Assembly: GCA_015657605.1 (NCBI GenBank)
Contig: JACDQO010000385.1
Coordinates: 1-5,751, forward strand
DNA: 5,751 bases
Source of the DNA: Limnohabitans sp.
Lineage (GTDB): Bacteria > Pseudomonadota > Gammaproteobacteria > Burkholderiales > Burkholderiaceae_C
Reading direction: 5' to 3'
Shown: positions 1 to 5,282 of the stretch, in pieces
Numbering within the stretch: the stretch's first letter is position 1
Layout: the number at the start of each line of letters is the position of its first letter
Notes under the pieces: generated by a model
What the model was told of the DNA's origin: nothing
Databases searched by the model: none
What the model saw: the letters and a program-made list of their open reading frames with translations, nothing else
Program-made: the position numbers and the translations under genes

Positions 1-1
1 C

Positions 2-265
2 CCGGCCTTGGGCGCAGCGCCCGTGTCGCCGCGCGAGTTGATCTTGAACCGCCAGCGCGACATCGTGGCTGCCATGACGCGGTTCATGAAGCGCGCCTAC
101 CCGGAGCGCCTGACCCCGACCAACCAGACGGCACTGACCATGATGCTGCTGGGCATGATCAACTGGACCTTCACCTGGCTGCGCCCTGGGGGGCCGATCA
201 GCTATGCGGCCTTTGCCGAAGAGGTCATTGCCATGCTTGAAAAGGGTCTGGGTCAGCCCCAGTGA
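2..265 (+). CDS. TetR/AcrR-family transcriptional regulator, C-terminal part (5' end outside window)
   Basis: Only the last 87 residues are visible, and the N-terminal DNA-binding helix-turn-helix lies to the left of the window. The visible part is all-helical and matches the ligand-binding/dimerisation C-terminus of TetR regulators. It contains a helix with RQRDIVAAMTRFMKRA, then the hydrophobic stretch MMLLGMINWTFTWLRPGG, then an amphipathic last helix (YAAFAEEVIAMLEKGL). The 'GMINWTFTWLRP.G' pattern is common in TetR proteins next to acyl-CoA or aromatic catabolism genes, but no ligand can be named here. A TTG at 8 could open the frame, but the reading frame is open to the edge, so this is a truncated gene rather than a short one. 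It ends 77 bases before the MBL hydrolase on the same strand, which may be its target or operon partner (inference). The family call is fairly sure; the function is unknown. Confidence 0.83.
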   Translation, partial: PALGAAPVSPRELILNRQRDIVAAMTRFMKRAYPERLTPTNQTALTMMLLGMINWTFTWLRPGGPISYAAFAEEVIAMLEKGLGQPQ

Positions 266-278
266 ATGGCTCTGCAGA

Positions 279-314
279 TTTAACAATCCGTAATGCATTT
301 CGTTTAGGTAAAAT
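279..314 (+). promoter_or_regulatory. AT-rich leader with weak promoter-like hexamers
   Basis: The gap between the TetR stop and the hydrolase start is clearly richer in A and T than its flanks. It holds TTAACA (280-285) and TAAAAT (309-314), each one base from the sigma-70 -35 and -10 consensus. The spacer between them is 23 bases, too long for a normal pair, so at most one of the two is likely to be used. No clear palindromic TetR operator is visible. A promoter in this gap is plausible, but the exact position is a guess. Confidence 0.25.
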
Positions 315-329
315 CGAACCTTCACTGTC

Positions 330-334
330 AGGAG
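330..334 (+). promoter_or_regulatory. Ribosome binding site that fixes the hydrolase start
   Basis: AGGAG lies 8 bases before the ATG at 343. This decides against the longer in-frame GTG start at 262, which would overlap the TetR stop, has no comparable Shine-Dalgarno sequence and would add 27 residues encoded by the AT-rich leader. Confidence 0.8.
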
Positions 335-342
335 TCATTTTC

Positions 343-1368
343 ATGTCCAAAACACCCGCCAAAGCCCCTGCAAAAGCCCCCACCAAAGCCTTTGCCAGTC
401 AGGCCGACTTGACCGAAAAGAAGATCACTTTCGAGCAACTGAGCGCGCACTGCTGGGCCTATACCGCCGAAGGTGACCCCAATTCGGGCGTGATCATCGG
501 GGACCGTTTCATCATGGTGAGCGACGCCACGGCCACCCCCGCCATGGCGCAAGACCTGATCAAGAAGATCCGCACGGTCAGCGACTTGCCGATCAAATAC
601 GTGCTGCTGACCCATTACCACGCGGTGCGCGTGTTGGGCGCTTATGCCTACGCCGCCGAAGGCGCGACCGAGATCATCGCCAGCGAAGGCACTTTGGGCC
701 TGATCAAAGAGCGCGGCGCCCAAGACATGAAGAGCGAGATGGAGCGCTTTCCCCGCCTGTTCCGTGGCGCCGACAGCGTGCCTGGCCTGACTTGGCCCAC
801 CATGGTGGTGGGCGGCGGAGACCCGACCAAGGGCGAAGTGCCCGGCAAGCTCAGCATCAACTTGGGCGGCGTGGTGGTCCAAATCTGGCACCCTGGCCCA
901 GGCCACACCCGTGGCGACACGATTGCTTGGGTGGAAGAAGAAAAAGTGCTGTTCTCAGGCGACTTGGTCGAGTACGAAGCCGGTGTCTATACGGGCGACG
1001 CTCAGCTCGAAGAGTGGCCAGCCACACTCGAAGCCCTGCGCGCCCTGAAGGCCGAATTCATCGTGCCAGGTCGTGGCGAAGCCATGAAGGGCAACGCCAA
1101 CGTCAACAAGGCCTTGGATTACACCAAGCGCTGGGTCGAGACCCTTTACAAAGCAGGTAAAGAGGCTGTGGCCGCGAAGATGGACCTCAAAGCCGCCATG
1201 GCCCACACCCGCCAAAGCATGGACCCGGTCTTTGGCCATGTGTTCATTTACGAGCATTGCCTGCCGTTTGACGTGACGCGCGCTTATGACGAAGCCAGCG
1301 GCATCAAAAACCCACGCATTTGGACTGCCGAGCGCGACATGGAAATGTGGAAAGCGCTGCAAAGCTGA
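343..1368 (+). CDS. MBL-fold metallo-hydrolase with a variant HxHxxR metal motif
   Basis: This 341-residue protein has the metallo-beta-lactamase fold. Residues 1-20 form a Lys/Ala/Pro-rich tail. The fold starts near residue 28, with the beta-strand/loop IIGDRFIMVSDATATP (51-66) and then LLTHYHAVRVLG (88-99), where the canonical motif would be HxHxDH. H91 and H93 are kept, but the Asp and third His are V95 and R96. The third-strand His is present (GPGHTRGDT, H188) and so is the bridging Asp (FSGDLVEYE, D207). The usual last His (VPGHG) is R244 (VPGRGEA). The zinc-1 ligands are therefore intact and the zinc-2 ligands largely lost, which suggests one metal or an altered site (inference). A conserved-looking C-terminal part (FDVTRAYDEASG..NPRIWTAERD, from 309) goes beyond the core domain. 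No signal peptide is seen, so it is probably cytoplasmic. I recall relatives with the same HYHAVR motif, so this is likely a subfamily trait rather than a damaged gene. The substrate is unknown. It lies just downstream of a TetR regulator. Confidence 0.92.
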   Translation: MSKTPAKAPAKAPTKAFASQADLTEKKITFEQLSAHCWAYTAEGDPNSGVIIGDRFIMVSDATATPAMAQDLIKKIRTVSDLPIKYVLLTHYHAVRVLGAYAYAAEGATEIIASEGTLGLIKERGAQDMKSEMERFPRLFRGADSVPGLTWPTMVVGGGDPTKGEVPGKLSINLGGVVVQIWHPGPGHTRGDTIAWVEEEKVLFSGDLVEYEAGVYTGDAQLEEWPATLEALRALKAEFIVPGRGEAMKGNANVNKALDYTKRWVETLYKAGKEAVAAKMDLKAAMAHTRQSMDPVFGHVFIYEHCLPFDVTRAYDEASGIKNPRIWTAERDMEMWKALQS

Positions 1369-1386
1369 AGCCTGACATAACCTCAT

Positions 1387-1422
1387 AAAAAACCCCGCAC
1401 AGTCAGACTGGCGGGGTTTTTT
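1387..1422. terminator. Strong bidirectional rho-independent terminator
   Basis: A 12-bp perfect inverted repeat, AAAAAACCCCGC (1387-1398) and GCGGGGTTTTTT (1411-1422), flanks an inner CAGT/ACTG pair (1400-1403 with 1407-1410) and a 3-base loop. The only interruption in the whole hairpin is a single unpaired A at 1399. The T run follows the GC stem on the plus strand, and the A run gives a T run on the minus strand. It can thus end the MBL hydrolase transcript (stop 18 bases before) and the convergent lipoprotein operon (stop at 1461, 38 bases away). Confidence 0.93.
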
Positions 1423-1460
1423 GTTGGGAGGCCAGAGGGTGTGCGGGTCCAGCCCGGTTT

Positions 1461-2321
1461 TCAGGGGCGAGTCAGGTCTTGGATGTCCAGCTCGTAAGCG
1501 CGCAAGCGCCGAGCCACCCGCGTCCTCTGCTCGGGCGTCGTAGTGTTGTGCAGCAGGGCCAGATTTTCACAAGCTCTTTGGGAGAGGCTTTGCAGCACGG
1601 CCCGTTGTGCAGGATCTGTGGGGTTCAGCCAGCGCTGCCAAACGCCCCACAACTGGGCTTCGGCTTGGGCAGGGGTCATGCCACTTTGGGCCACGCGTTG
1701 CAAGGTGGACAGCAAATCTTGTTGGCGGCGTTGACGGTCGCGTCGGCCCCACTCGGCGGTCCAGGGCGATTGCGCCAGTTGGGCCTTGAGCAAGCCGATT
1801 TGCGCTGGGTTCAACTCACCGTAAAACGAGTTGAAGCGGTTCACCGCTTTGTCCAAGCGGCGCTCCAGCCGGGCTTGTGCATCCCCCTGCAACCATTCTT
1901 TTTCCCAATCCTCGTTTTTGCTTTCCCATTGGCGAGCGATGTGGCTCAGTTGCCTTGGGCCCAGCGCCAAAACGACCGGGGCCGCTTGCACCACCGCTTG
2001 GCGCATCAAGACATCCAGTCGGGCTTGGACATCGGTGGCCACGCTGCAGACTTGATCGGCTTGCAAAGGGCCGGTGGACAGCTGCCCGATGCGTTGCAGC
2101 ACCTCGCCATACCCCGCCAACTCTTCGCGGCGGTGCCATTGGTAGAGCTTGTCGATGGCCTCTTTCGCCGCTGGCGTCTGGGCGCTGCTGAACGACACCG
2201 TGCTGTCGAGCCACCAATAAGACAGCGTAGGCAGCTGCTGGTAACCGAGTTTGATGGCGCTGCAACCTTGCAAGGCGATCAAGATCAGCAGTGCCAGGAG
2301 ACCTCTGAATGCGACGATCAT
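1461..2321 (-). CDS. DUF6279-like lipoprotein
   Basis: This 286-residue protein starts MIVAFRGLLALLILIALQGC. That is a short positive start, a hydrophobic core and a lipobox LQGC with the acylated Cys at residue 20, so it should be exported and lipid-anchored. The mature part opens with SAIKLGYQQLPTLSYWWLD, followed by a Q..AKEAIDKLYQWHRREEL segment. The rest is helical and charged, with WESKNEDWEKEW, RLDKAVNRFNSFYGELNPAQ and RRDRQRRQQDLLSTL segments. This layout matches DUF6279-type lipoproteins of proteobacteria, whose function is not known to me. The frame stays open 56 codons further upstream, but the signal peptide fixes the start at 2321. The ATG overlaps the TGA of the preceding P-domain lipoprotein gene as ATGA, and no strong Shine-Dalgarno sequence is visible, so translation is probably coupled. 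Transcription likely ends at the bidirectional terminator downstream. The family call is from memory of its sequence pattern. Confidence 0.88.
   Translation of the reverse strand: MIVAFRGLLALLILIALQGCSAIKLGYQQLPTLSYWWLDSTVSFSSAQTPAAKEAIDKLYQWHRREELAGYGEVLQRIGQLSTGPLQADQVCSVATDVQARLDVLMRQAVVQAAPVVLALGPRQLSHIARQWESKNEDWEKEWLQGDAQARLERRLDKAVNRFNSFYGELNPAQIGLLKAQLAQSPWTAEWGRRDRQRRQQDLLSTLQRVAQSGMTPAQAEAQLWGVWQRWLNPTDPAQRAVLQSLSQRACENLALLHNTTTPEQRTRVARRLRAYELDIQDLTRP
2318..2321 (-). other. ATGA start/stop overlap coupling two lipoprotein genes
   Basis: On the minus strand the TGA of the P-domain lipoprotein (2320-2318) shares bases with the ATG of the DUF6279-like gene (2321-2319). A 4-base overlap of this kind is a standard sign of one transcript with translational coupling. 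Confidence 0.88.
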
Positions 2322-2824
2322 TGCAGTCCACTGGCTTGCAAGGACCAACCGACCAAGAACCCAACTGGGGTGGTCGATACCAGGTTGTTGTCGGTGACCC
2401 TGACGCTCCAGGAACCTTGGAGGCTGGTGAGTGACTGCAATGGGTTGGCAGCCAAAGTGGTTTCGTAGAGCTGACCGCCAACCAAGCAAGAGCCTGGGCT
2501 GTTGACTCCCTGAAGAGGCAAGTTAAGCACCGTACCGTTGGGCATCAGCAGTTGAGCGCTCAGTTCGTTGATTTGTGCATGGCCAATGCACAGACCCACA
2601 TTCAGCGATTGCACGCGTTGAATGGAACAGGCGCTGAATTGCCTGTTGACAGCTTGGGCTTGCGGATCGATCCTGGTGCCACTGCTCAACCCATCGGCAT
2701 AAGCCAGTGGCAGCAGACACTGCGTGCTCGAGCCACCGGATGGACTGGATCCGCCTCCACAACCCGTCAGAATCAAAATGCCCGTTAATCCGGTGCAAAC
2801 AAGCTTCAGTGGAAAATGACGCAT
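2318..2824 (-). CDS. Small lipoprotein with a P-domain-like beta fold
   Basis: This protein has 168 residues. Residues 1-22 are a lipoprotein signal peptide (MRHFPLKLVCTGLTGILILTGC), with the lipobox LTGC and Cys22 acylated. A flexible Gly/Ser linker (GGGSSPSGGSS) follows. The remainder, about 36-168, resembles the P-domain (proprotein convertase type) beta sandwich. The visible pieces are VGLCIGHAQINELSAQLLMPNGT (77-99), then SLTSLQGSWSVRVTDN (131-146) and a closing VGFLVGWSLQASG (154-166). These mirror the family pattern 'L.i.L.sPnGt ... l.G.W.L.v.Dn ... G.l..W.l'. Four cysteines in the mature part (36, 66, 79, 113) could form two disulfides. P-domains normally sit behind a subtilisin- or kexin-like protease or another catalytic domain; here there is none, so a binding or structural role is inferred. 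The ATG at 2824 has AAGGG (2839-2835) 10 bases upstream. It is the first gene of a two-gene operon. The P-domain assignment is a pattern match, not a search result. Confidence 0.82.
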   Translation of the reverse strand: MRHFPLKLVCTGLTGILILTGCGGGSSPSGGSSTQCLLPLAYADGLSSGTRIDPQAQAVNRQFSACSIQRVQSLNVGLCIGHAQINELSAQLLMPNGTVLNLPLQGVNSPGSCLVGGQLYETTLAANPLQSLTSLQGSWSVRVTDNNLVSTTPVGFLVGWSLQASGLQ

Positions 2825-2933
2825 GACAATTGAGCCCTTTGGGGTGAATGATAGGCCCGATGCGGGACAACGATAATTTACCCGTTCTGATGATCGGCAG
2901 AAACCTGTGCCCACTTTTGAAAGTTTGAACGCC
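2825..2933. promoter_or_regulatory. Divergent intergenic region between glmU and the lipoprotein operon
   Basis: These 109 bases must carry the start signals for both directions. On the plus strand GATAAT (2872-2877) is a fair -10 match about 57 bases before the glmU ATG. On the minus strand TATCAT (2853-2848) is a fair -10 match close to the lipoprotein ribosome site. Neither has a good -35 hexamer at 16-18 bases. A small inverted repeat CCCG-ATG-CGGG (2856-2866) sits between them. Position alone makes promoter activity likely; the exact boxes are uncertain. Confidence 0.4.
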
Positions 2934-3275
2934 ATGACCGCCACCCCTTTCCCCATCGATGTGGTCGTGATGGCCGCTGGCAAAGGCACCCGCATGAAAA
3001 GCCGCCTGCCCAAGGTGCTGCAACGCCTGGCCGGGGTGCCGCTGGTGCAGCATGTGTTGAACACAGCAGCGCAACTGAACGCCCGGTCGGCCGTGGTCAT
3101 CACCGGCCACGGGGCCGAGCAGGTTGAGCCCTTGGTGCTGGCCCCGGGCCACGCACTGGCCGTGCAGTGCGTGCGCCAGGAACCCCAGCTGGCACCGGCC
3201 ACGCCGTGCAGCAGGCCGTGCCCGTGCTGCCCGACGATGGGGTGGTGGTGGTCTTGTCGGGTGATGTGCCTTTGA
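2934..3275 (+). CDS. glmU: glmU 5' fragment as read: start of the uridyltransferase domain
   Basis: As written, this frame encodes 113 residues. The first 86 are true GlmU sequence: the Rossmann-like nucleotide-binding start with AAGKGTRM, PKVL and VVITGHGAEQV. After the lost base the frame runs on into about 27 junk residues rich in Pro, Cys and Trp before a chance stop. The fragment lacks the rest of the UTP/GlcNAc-1-P site and could not work alone. An upstream in-frame GTG (2907) would add nine residues (VPTFESLNA), which are not typical of GlmU. Confidence 0.8.
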   Translation: MTATPFPIDVVVMAAGKGTRMKSRLPKVLQRLAGVPLVQHVLNTAAQLNARSAVVITGHGAEQVEPLVLAPGHALAVQCVRQEPQLAPATPCSRPCPCCPTMGWWWSCRVMCL

Positions 3276-4339
3276 CCCAAGCCGACACCTTGCAGGCGCT
3301 GATCACCCAATGCGGCGGCAACCAGCTGGCGCTGCTCACCATCGACTTTGCCGATCCGACGGGATACGGCCGCATCGTGCGGCAGGGTGACGCGGTGCAA
3401 GCCATCGTGGAACAAAAAGACGCGACCGATGCGCAGCGCCAGATCAACGAGGTCTACAGCGGCATCATGGCCTTGCCTGCCCGGCTGCTCAAAGCCTGGC
3501 TGACCCGACTGGACAACCAGAATGCCCAAGGCGAGTACTACCTGACCGATGTGGTCAAGTTCGCTGTGGCCGATGGTGTGCCTGTGGTGGCCCACAAGAT
3601 CACCGACCCGGTGCAGGTGGCGGGTGTGAACAGCCCGGTGCAGCTGGCCGAGCTGGAACGCGCCCACCAACTGCGCCAAGCGCACCGCCTCATGGAGCAA
3701 GGCGTGCGCCTGAAAGACCCGGCCCGATTTGACCTGCGGGGCCAACTGGTCTGCGCGCAAGACGTCGAGATCGACGTGAACTGCATTTTTGAAGGCCGCG
3801 TGTCTTTGGGCGAAGGCGTGAAGATCGGTGCGAATTGCGTCATCGCCAACTGCAGCATCGAGGCCGGTGCGGTCATCCACCCCTTCACCCTCATCGACGG
3901 CGAAAAGCTGGGCGTGAGCGTGGGCGCGGGGGCCTTGATTGGCCCCTTTGCCCGCCTGCGCCCCGGTGCGCAGCTGGGCGCTGAGGTGCACATTGGCAAC
4001 TTTGTCGAGGTCAAAAATTCAACGATGGCCAAGGGCGCCAAAGCCAACCATTTGGCTTATCTGGGCGACGCCACGGTCGGCGAACGGGTGAACTACGGTG
4101 CAGGCAGCATCACCGCCAACTACGACGGCGCCAACAAACACCGCACTGTGATCGAAGCCGACGTGCACATCGGCAGCAACTGCGTCTTGGTGGCCCCGGT
4201 GACGATTGGCGCGGGCGGAACGGTGGGCGGTGGCTCCACCATCACCAAAAGCACCGAACCAGGGGCCTTGAGCGTGGCGCGCGGCAAGCAAATCAGCATC
4301 GCGAACTGGGCTCGGCCACAGAAGCAGCCCAAAGCCTGA
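3167..4339 (+). CDS. glmU: glmU 3' fragment as read: rest of uridyltransferase plus complete acetyltransferase domain
   Basis: The frame opens with a GTG at 3167, but the first nine codons are out-of-frame sequence; real GlmU begins at TGHAVQQ (3194). It then carries GDVPL, the TGYGRIV and VEQKDA loops and EYYLTD, the linker helix around LERAHQLRQAHRLMEQGV, and the full left-handed beta-helix built of hexapeptide repeats (for example IGANCV, IGPFAR, IGSNCV, VGGGST). The acetyltransferase residues are all present, so if translated separately this half might still fold and acetylate (inference). No Shine-Dalgarno sequence suited to the GTG is evident. The gene ends 22 bases before the convergent SDR gene. 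Confidence 0.85.
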   Translation: MRAPGTPAGTGHAVQQAVPVLPDDGVVVVLSGDVPLTQADTLQALITQCGGNQLALLTIDFADPTGYGRIVRQGDAVQAIVEQKDATDAQRQINEVYSGIMALPARLLKAWLTRLDNQNAQGEYYLTDVVKFAVADGVPVVAHKITDPVQVAGVNSPVQLAELERAHQLRQAHRLMEQGVRLKDPARFDLRGQLVCAQDVEIDVNCIFEGRVSLGEGVKIGANCVIANCSIEAGAVIHPFTLIDGEKLGVSVGAGALIGPFARLRPGAQLGAEVHIGNFVEVKNSTMAKGAKANHLAYLGDATVGERVNYGAGSITANYDGANKHRTVIEADVHIGSNCVLVAPVTIGAGGTVGGGSTITKSTEPGALSVARGKQISIANWARPQKQPKA

Positions 4340-4354
4340 GTTCGCTTGCTCAGG
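4335..4354. terminator. Short hairpin in the glmU/SDR convergent junction
   Basis: CCTGAG (4335-4340) and CTCAGG (4349-4354) can pair around an 8-base loop that covers the glmU stop codon and most of the 22-base gap. There is no proper T run on either side, only CTTT-like tails, so it is at best a weak terminator between the two converging genes. Confidence 0.3.
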
Positions 4355-4361
4355 GGCCCTT

Positions 4362-5186
4362 TCAGCAGCGCTGTTCAGCGCTGTGTATCTGACTTTTCAG
4401 GGCAGCCCAGGCCATGCGGTCCACCCGACTTGGGGCAAGTAACTTCAGCCAGCGACCCAGATGCGCGATGGGGCTCATGAGCACATCGCGCTGGCGTCGC
4501 TCAGCGCCTTGCAAGATTTTTTGCACGCACACGTCGACGGGCATGGCCTTGTCTTCGCTGAGGCCGCTGGAGCCTGCTGGCTGGCCCAGGGCATTGAAGC
4601 CGCGGCGGCGGATGTCGGTGGCCACCACGCCGGGGTAGGCAATCGTCACCGACACCCCATCGCTCAGCAATTCGGTGCGCAGCGCTTCCATGAAGCCATT
4701 CATCGCAAATTTGCTGGTGCAGTAAGCCGTGCGACCCGGCACACCCACCAAGCCCGCCAGCGATGAGACCGCCACGATGCGGCCTCGTGAGGCTTTGAGG
4801 TGCGGCAGTGCGGCGTGCGTGCACCAGATCGTGCCCCACAGGTTGACCTGCATGAGCTCTTCGTACCAAGCCAAATGGGCTGCTTCCACATCTTGCAGCA
4901 GGGCGTGAGCAGAAATACCGGCGTTGTTGATCAGTGTGTCGATCCGGCCAAACTGCGTCACGGTCTGTGCGATCAGGGCTTCGCAATCTGCGCGCACGCT
5001 GACGTCGGTGGGCACGCACAACACCTGCGCCCCGTGCTGGCGGCAGCCAATGGCCACAGCATCGAGCTTGGCCACCTGGCGGGCGGCCAACACCAAAGCG
5101 ACGCCCTGACCATGGGTTTGCGCCAATTGCTTGGCCATTTCTGCGCCGATGCCGTCGGAAGCGCCGGTGATGACGATGACGTTCAT
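4362..5186 (-). CDS. Classical short-chain dehydrogenase/reductase (SDR)
   Basis: This 274-residue NAD(P)-dependent oxidoreductase has a complete classical SDR motif set. The cofactor loop is TGASDGIG (7-14), followed by D61 in the TDVS adenine-contact motif, NNAG (87-90) and N115 (QVNLWG). The catalytic triad is S142, Y155 and K159 in SSLAG..PGRTAYCTSK, then comes the PGVVATDI loop (185-191). An Arg at the end of the second strand (LAAR, R36) in place of an Asp suggests NADP(H) (inference). The C-terminal tail HLGRWLKLLAPSRVDRMAWAAL (242-263) resembles that of DHRS7-like bacterial SDRs. The substrate cannot be told from sequence. The start is well supported by AGGA 8 bases before the ATG (plus-strand TCCT, 5195-5198). 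It lies 96 bases downstream of the Lrp-type regulator on the same strand and converges on glmU. No signal peptide is seen; it is probably cytoplasmic. Confidence 0.94.
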   Translation of the reverse strand: MNVIVITGASDGIGAEMAKQLAQTHGQGVALVLAARQVAKLDAVAIGCRQHGAQVLCVPTDVSVRADCEALIAQTVTQFGRIDTLINNAGISAHALLQDVEAAHLAWYEELMQVNLWGTIWCTHAALPHLKASRGRIVAVSSLAGLVGVPGRTAYCTSKFAMNGFMEALRTELLSDGVSVTIAYPGVVATDIRRRGFNALGQPAGSSGLSEDKAMPVDVCVQKILQGAERRQRDVLMSPIAHLGRWLKLLAPSRVDRMAWAALKSQIHSAEQRC

Positions 5187-5282
5187 ATTGTGTTTCCTGT
5201 CTACCGTGTTCAGGCCAAGATGGGTGTTTTTTCAGGGTCTGTCCGTTGAAAGCACCTGTGCTGCGAGGCAACCATCATGGCT
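5187..5282 (-). promoter_or_regulatory. Gap between the Lrp-type regulator and the SDR gene
   Basis: These 96 bases hold the SDR ribosome site (plus-strand TCCT, 5195-5198) and a short inverted repeat AGCAC-CT-GTGCT (5251-5262). No T-run terminator and no convincing -35/-10 pair is visible, so read-through from the regulator gene is possible. The inverted repeat is short enough to be chance. Confidence 0.3.

Larger units (their letters stand above)
2934..4339 (+). pseudogene. glmU: glmU locus, bifunctional UDP-GlcNAc pyrophosphorylase / glucosamine-1-P acetyltransferase, apparent one-base frameshift
   Basis: GlmU acetylates glucosamine-1-phosphate with acetyl-CoA, then couples the product to UTP to give UDP-N-acetylglucosamine, the precursor of peptidoglycan and LPS, in the cytoplasm. 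The gene is read in two frames. Frame one gives residues 1-86, ending in RQEPQL, and the second frame resumes with TGHAVQQAV. Adding one G at the GG of 3191-3192 restores QLGTGHAV and a 468-residue protein, close to the family's usual length of about 456. Landmarks in restored numbering are the nucleotide-binding loop MAAGKGTRM (13-21), PKVL (K27), the metal-binding Asp in SGDVPL (D111) and Asn in GVNSPVQL (N233). Further on are the left-handed beta-helix acetyltransferase with R342 (RLRPGA), K361, catalytic H373 (NHLAYLGD) and SITANYDG (394-401). All key residues survive, so the gene looks functional apart from the indel, and I suspect a sequencing or assembly error. The start at 2934 fits the usual GlmU N-terminus; a GTG at 2907 is the alternative. 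Confidence 0.95.

Noticed and set aside
262..342. A GTG start at 262 for the MBL hydrolase, overlapping the TetR stop
   Set aside because: The ATG at 343 has a perfect AGGAG at 8 bases, and the extra 27 residues are encoded by an AT-rich leader and look non-coding.
328..1386. Several open frames of 90 to 192 codons antisense to the hydrolase gene
   Set aside because: They are His/Gly/Ala-rich shadows typical of high-GC genes, without motifs or ribosome sites.
1479..2468. A 329-codon open frame on the plus strand
   Set aside because: It is the antisense shadow of the DUF6279-like lipoprotein and the end of the P-domain gene. Its translation has no domain-like pattern, while the minus strand has signal peptides and family motifs.
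2856..2866. Inverted repeat CCCG-ATG-CGGG as an operator
   Set aside because: A 4-bp arm in GC-rich DNA is expected by chance, and nothing links it to a known binding site.
3189..3194. Programmed ribosomal frameshifting in glmU
   Set aside because: No slippery X-XXY-YYZ heptamer and no obvious stimulatory hairpin is seen, and GlmU is not known to me to use recoding. A lost base is simpler.
2318..3991. A 557-codon open frame on the minus strand that would fuse the P-domain lipoprotein to a long N-terminal part
   Set aside because: The upstream two thirds lie antisense to glmU and have no recognisable features. The lipoprotein signal peptide and ribosome site place the true start at 2824.
4367..4383. 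Direct repeat AGCGCTG spaced by 3 bases
   Set aside because: It lies in the coding end of the SDR gene and is short enough to arise by chance; there is no array or mobile-element context.
4414..5249. Plus-strand open frames of 61 to 149 codons over the SDR gene
   Set aside because: They are antisense to a complete SDR with all catalytic motifs; their own translations show nothing recognisable.
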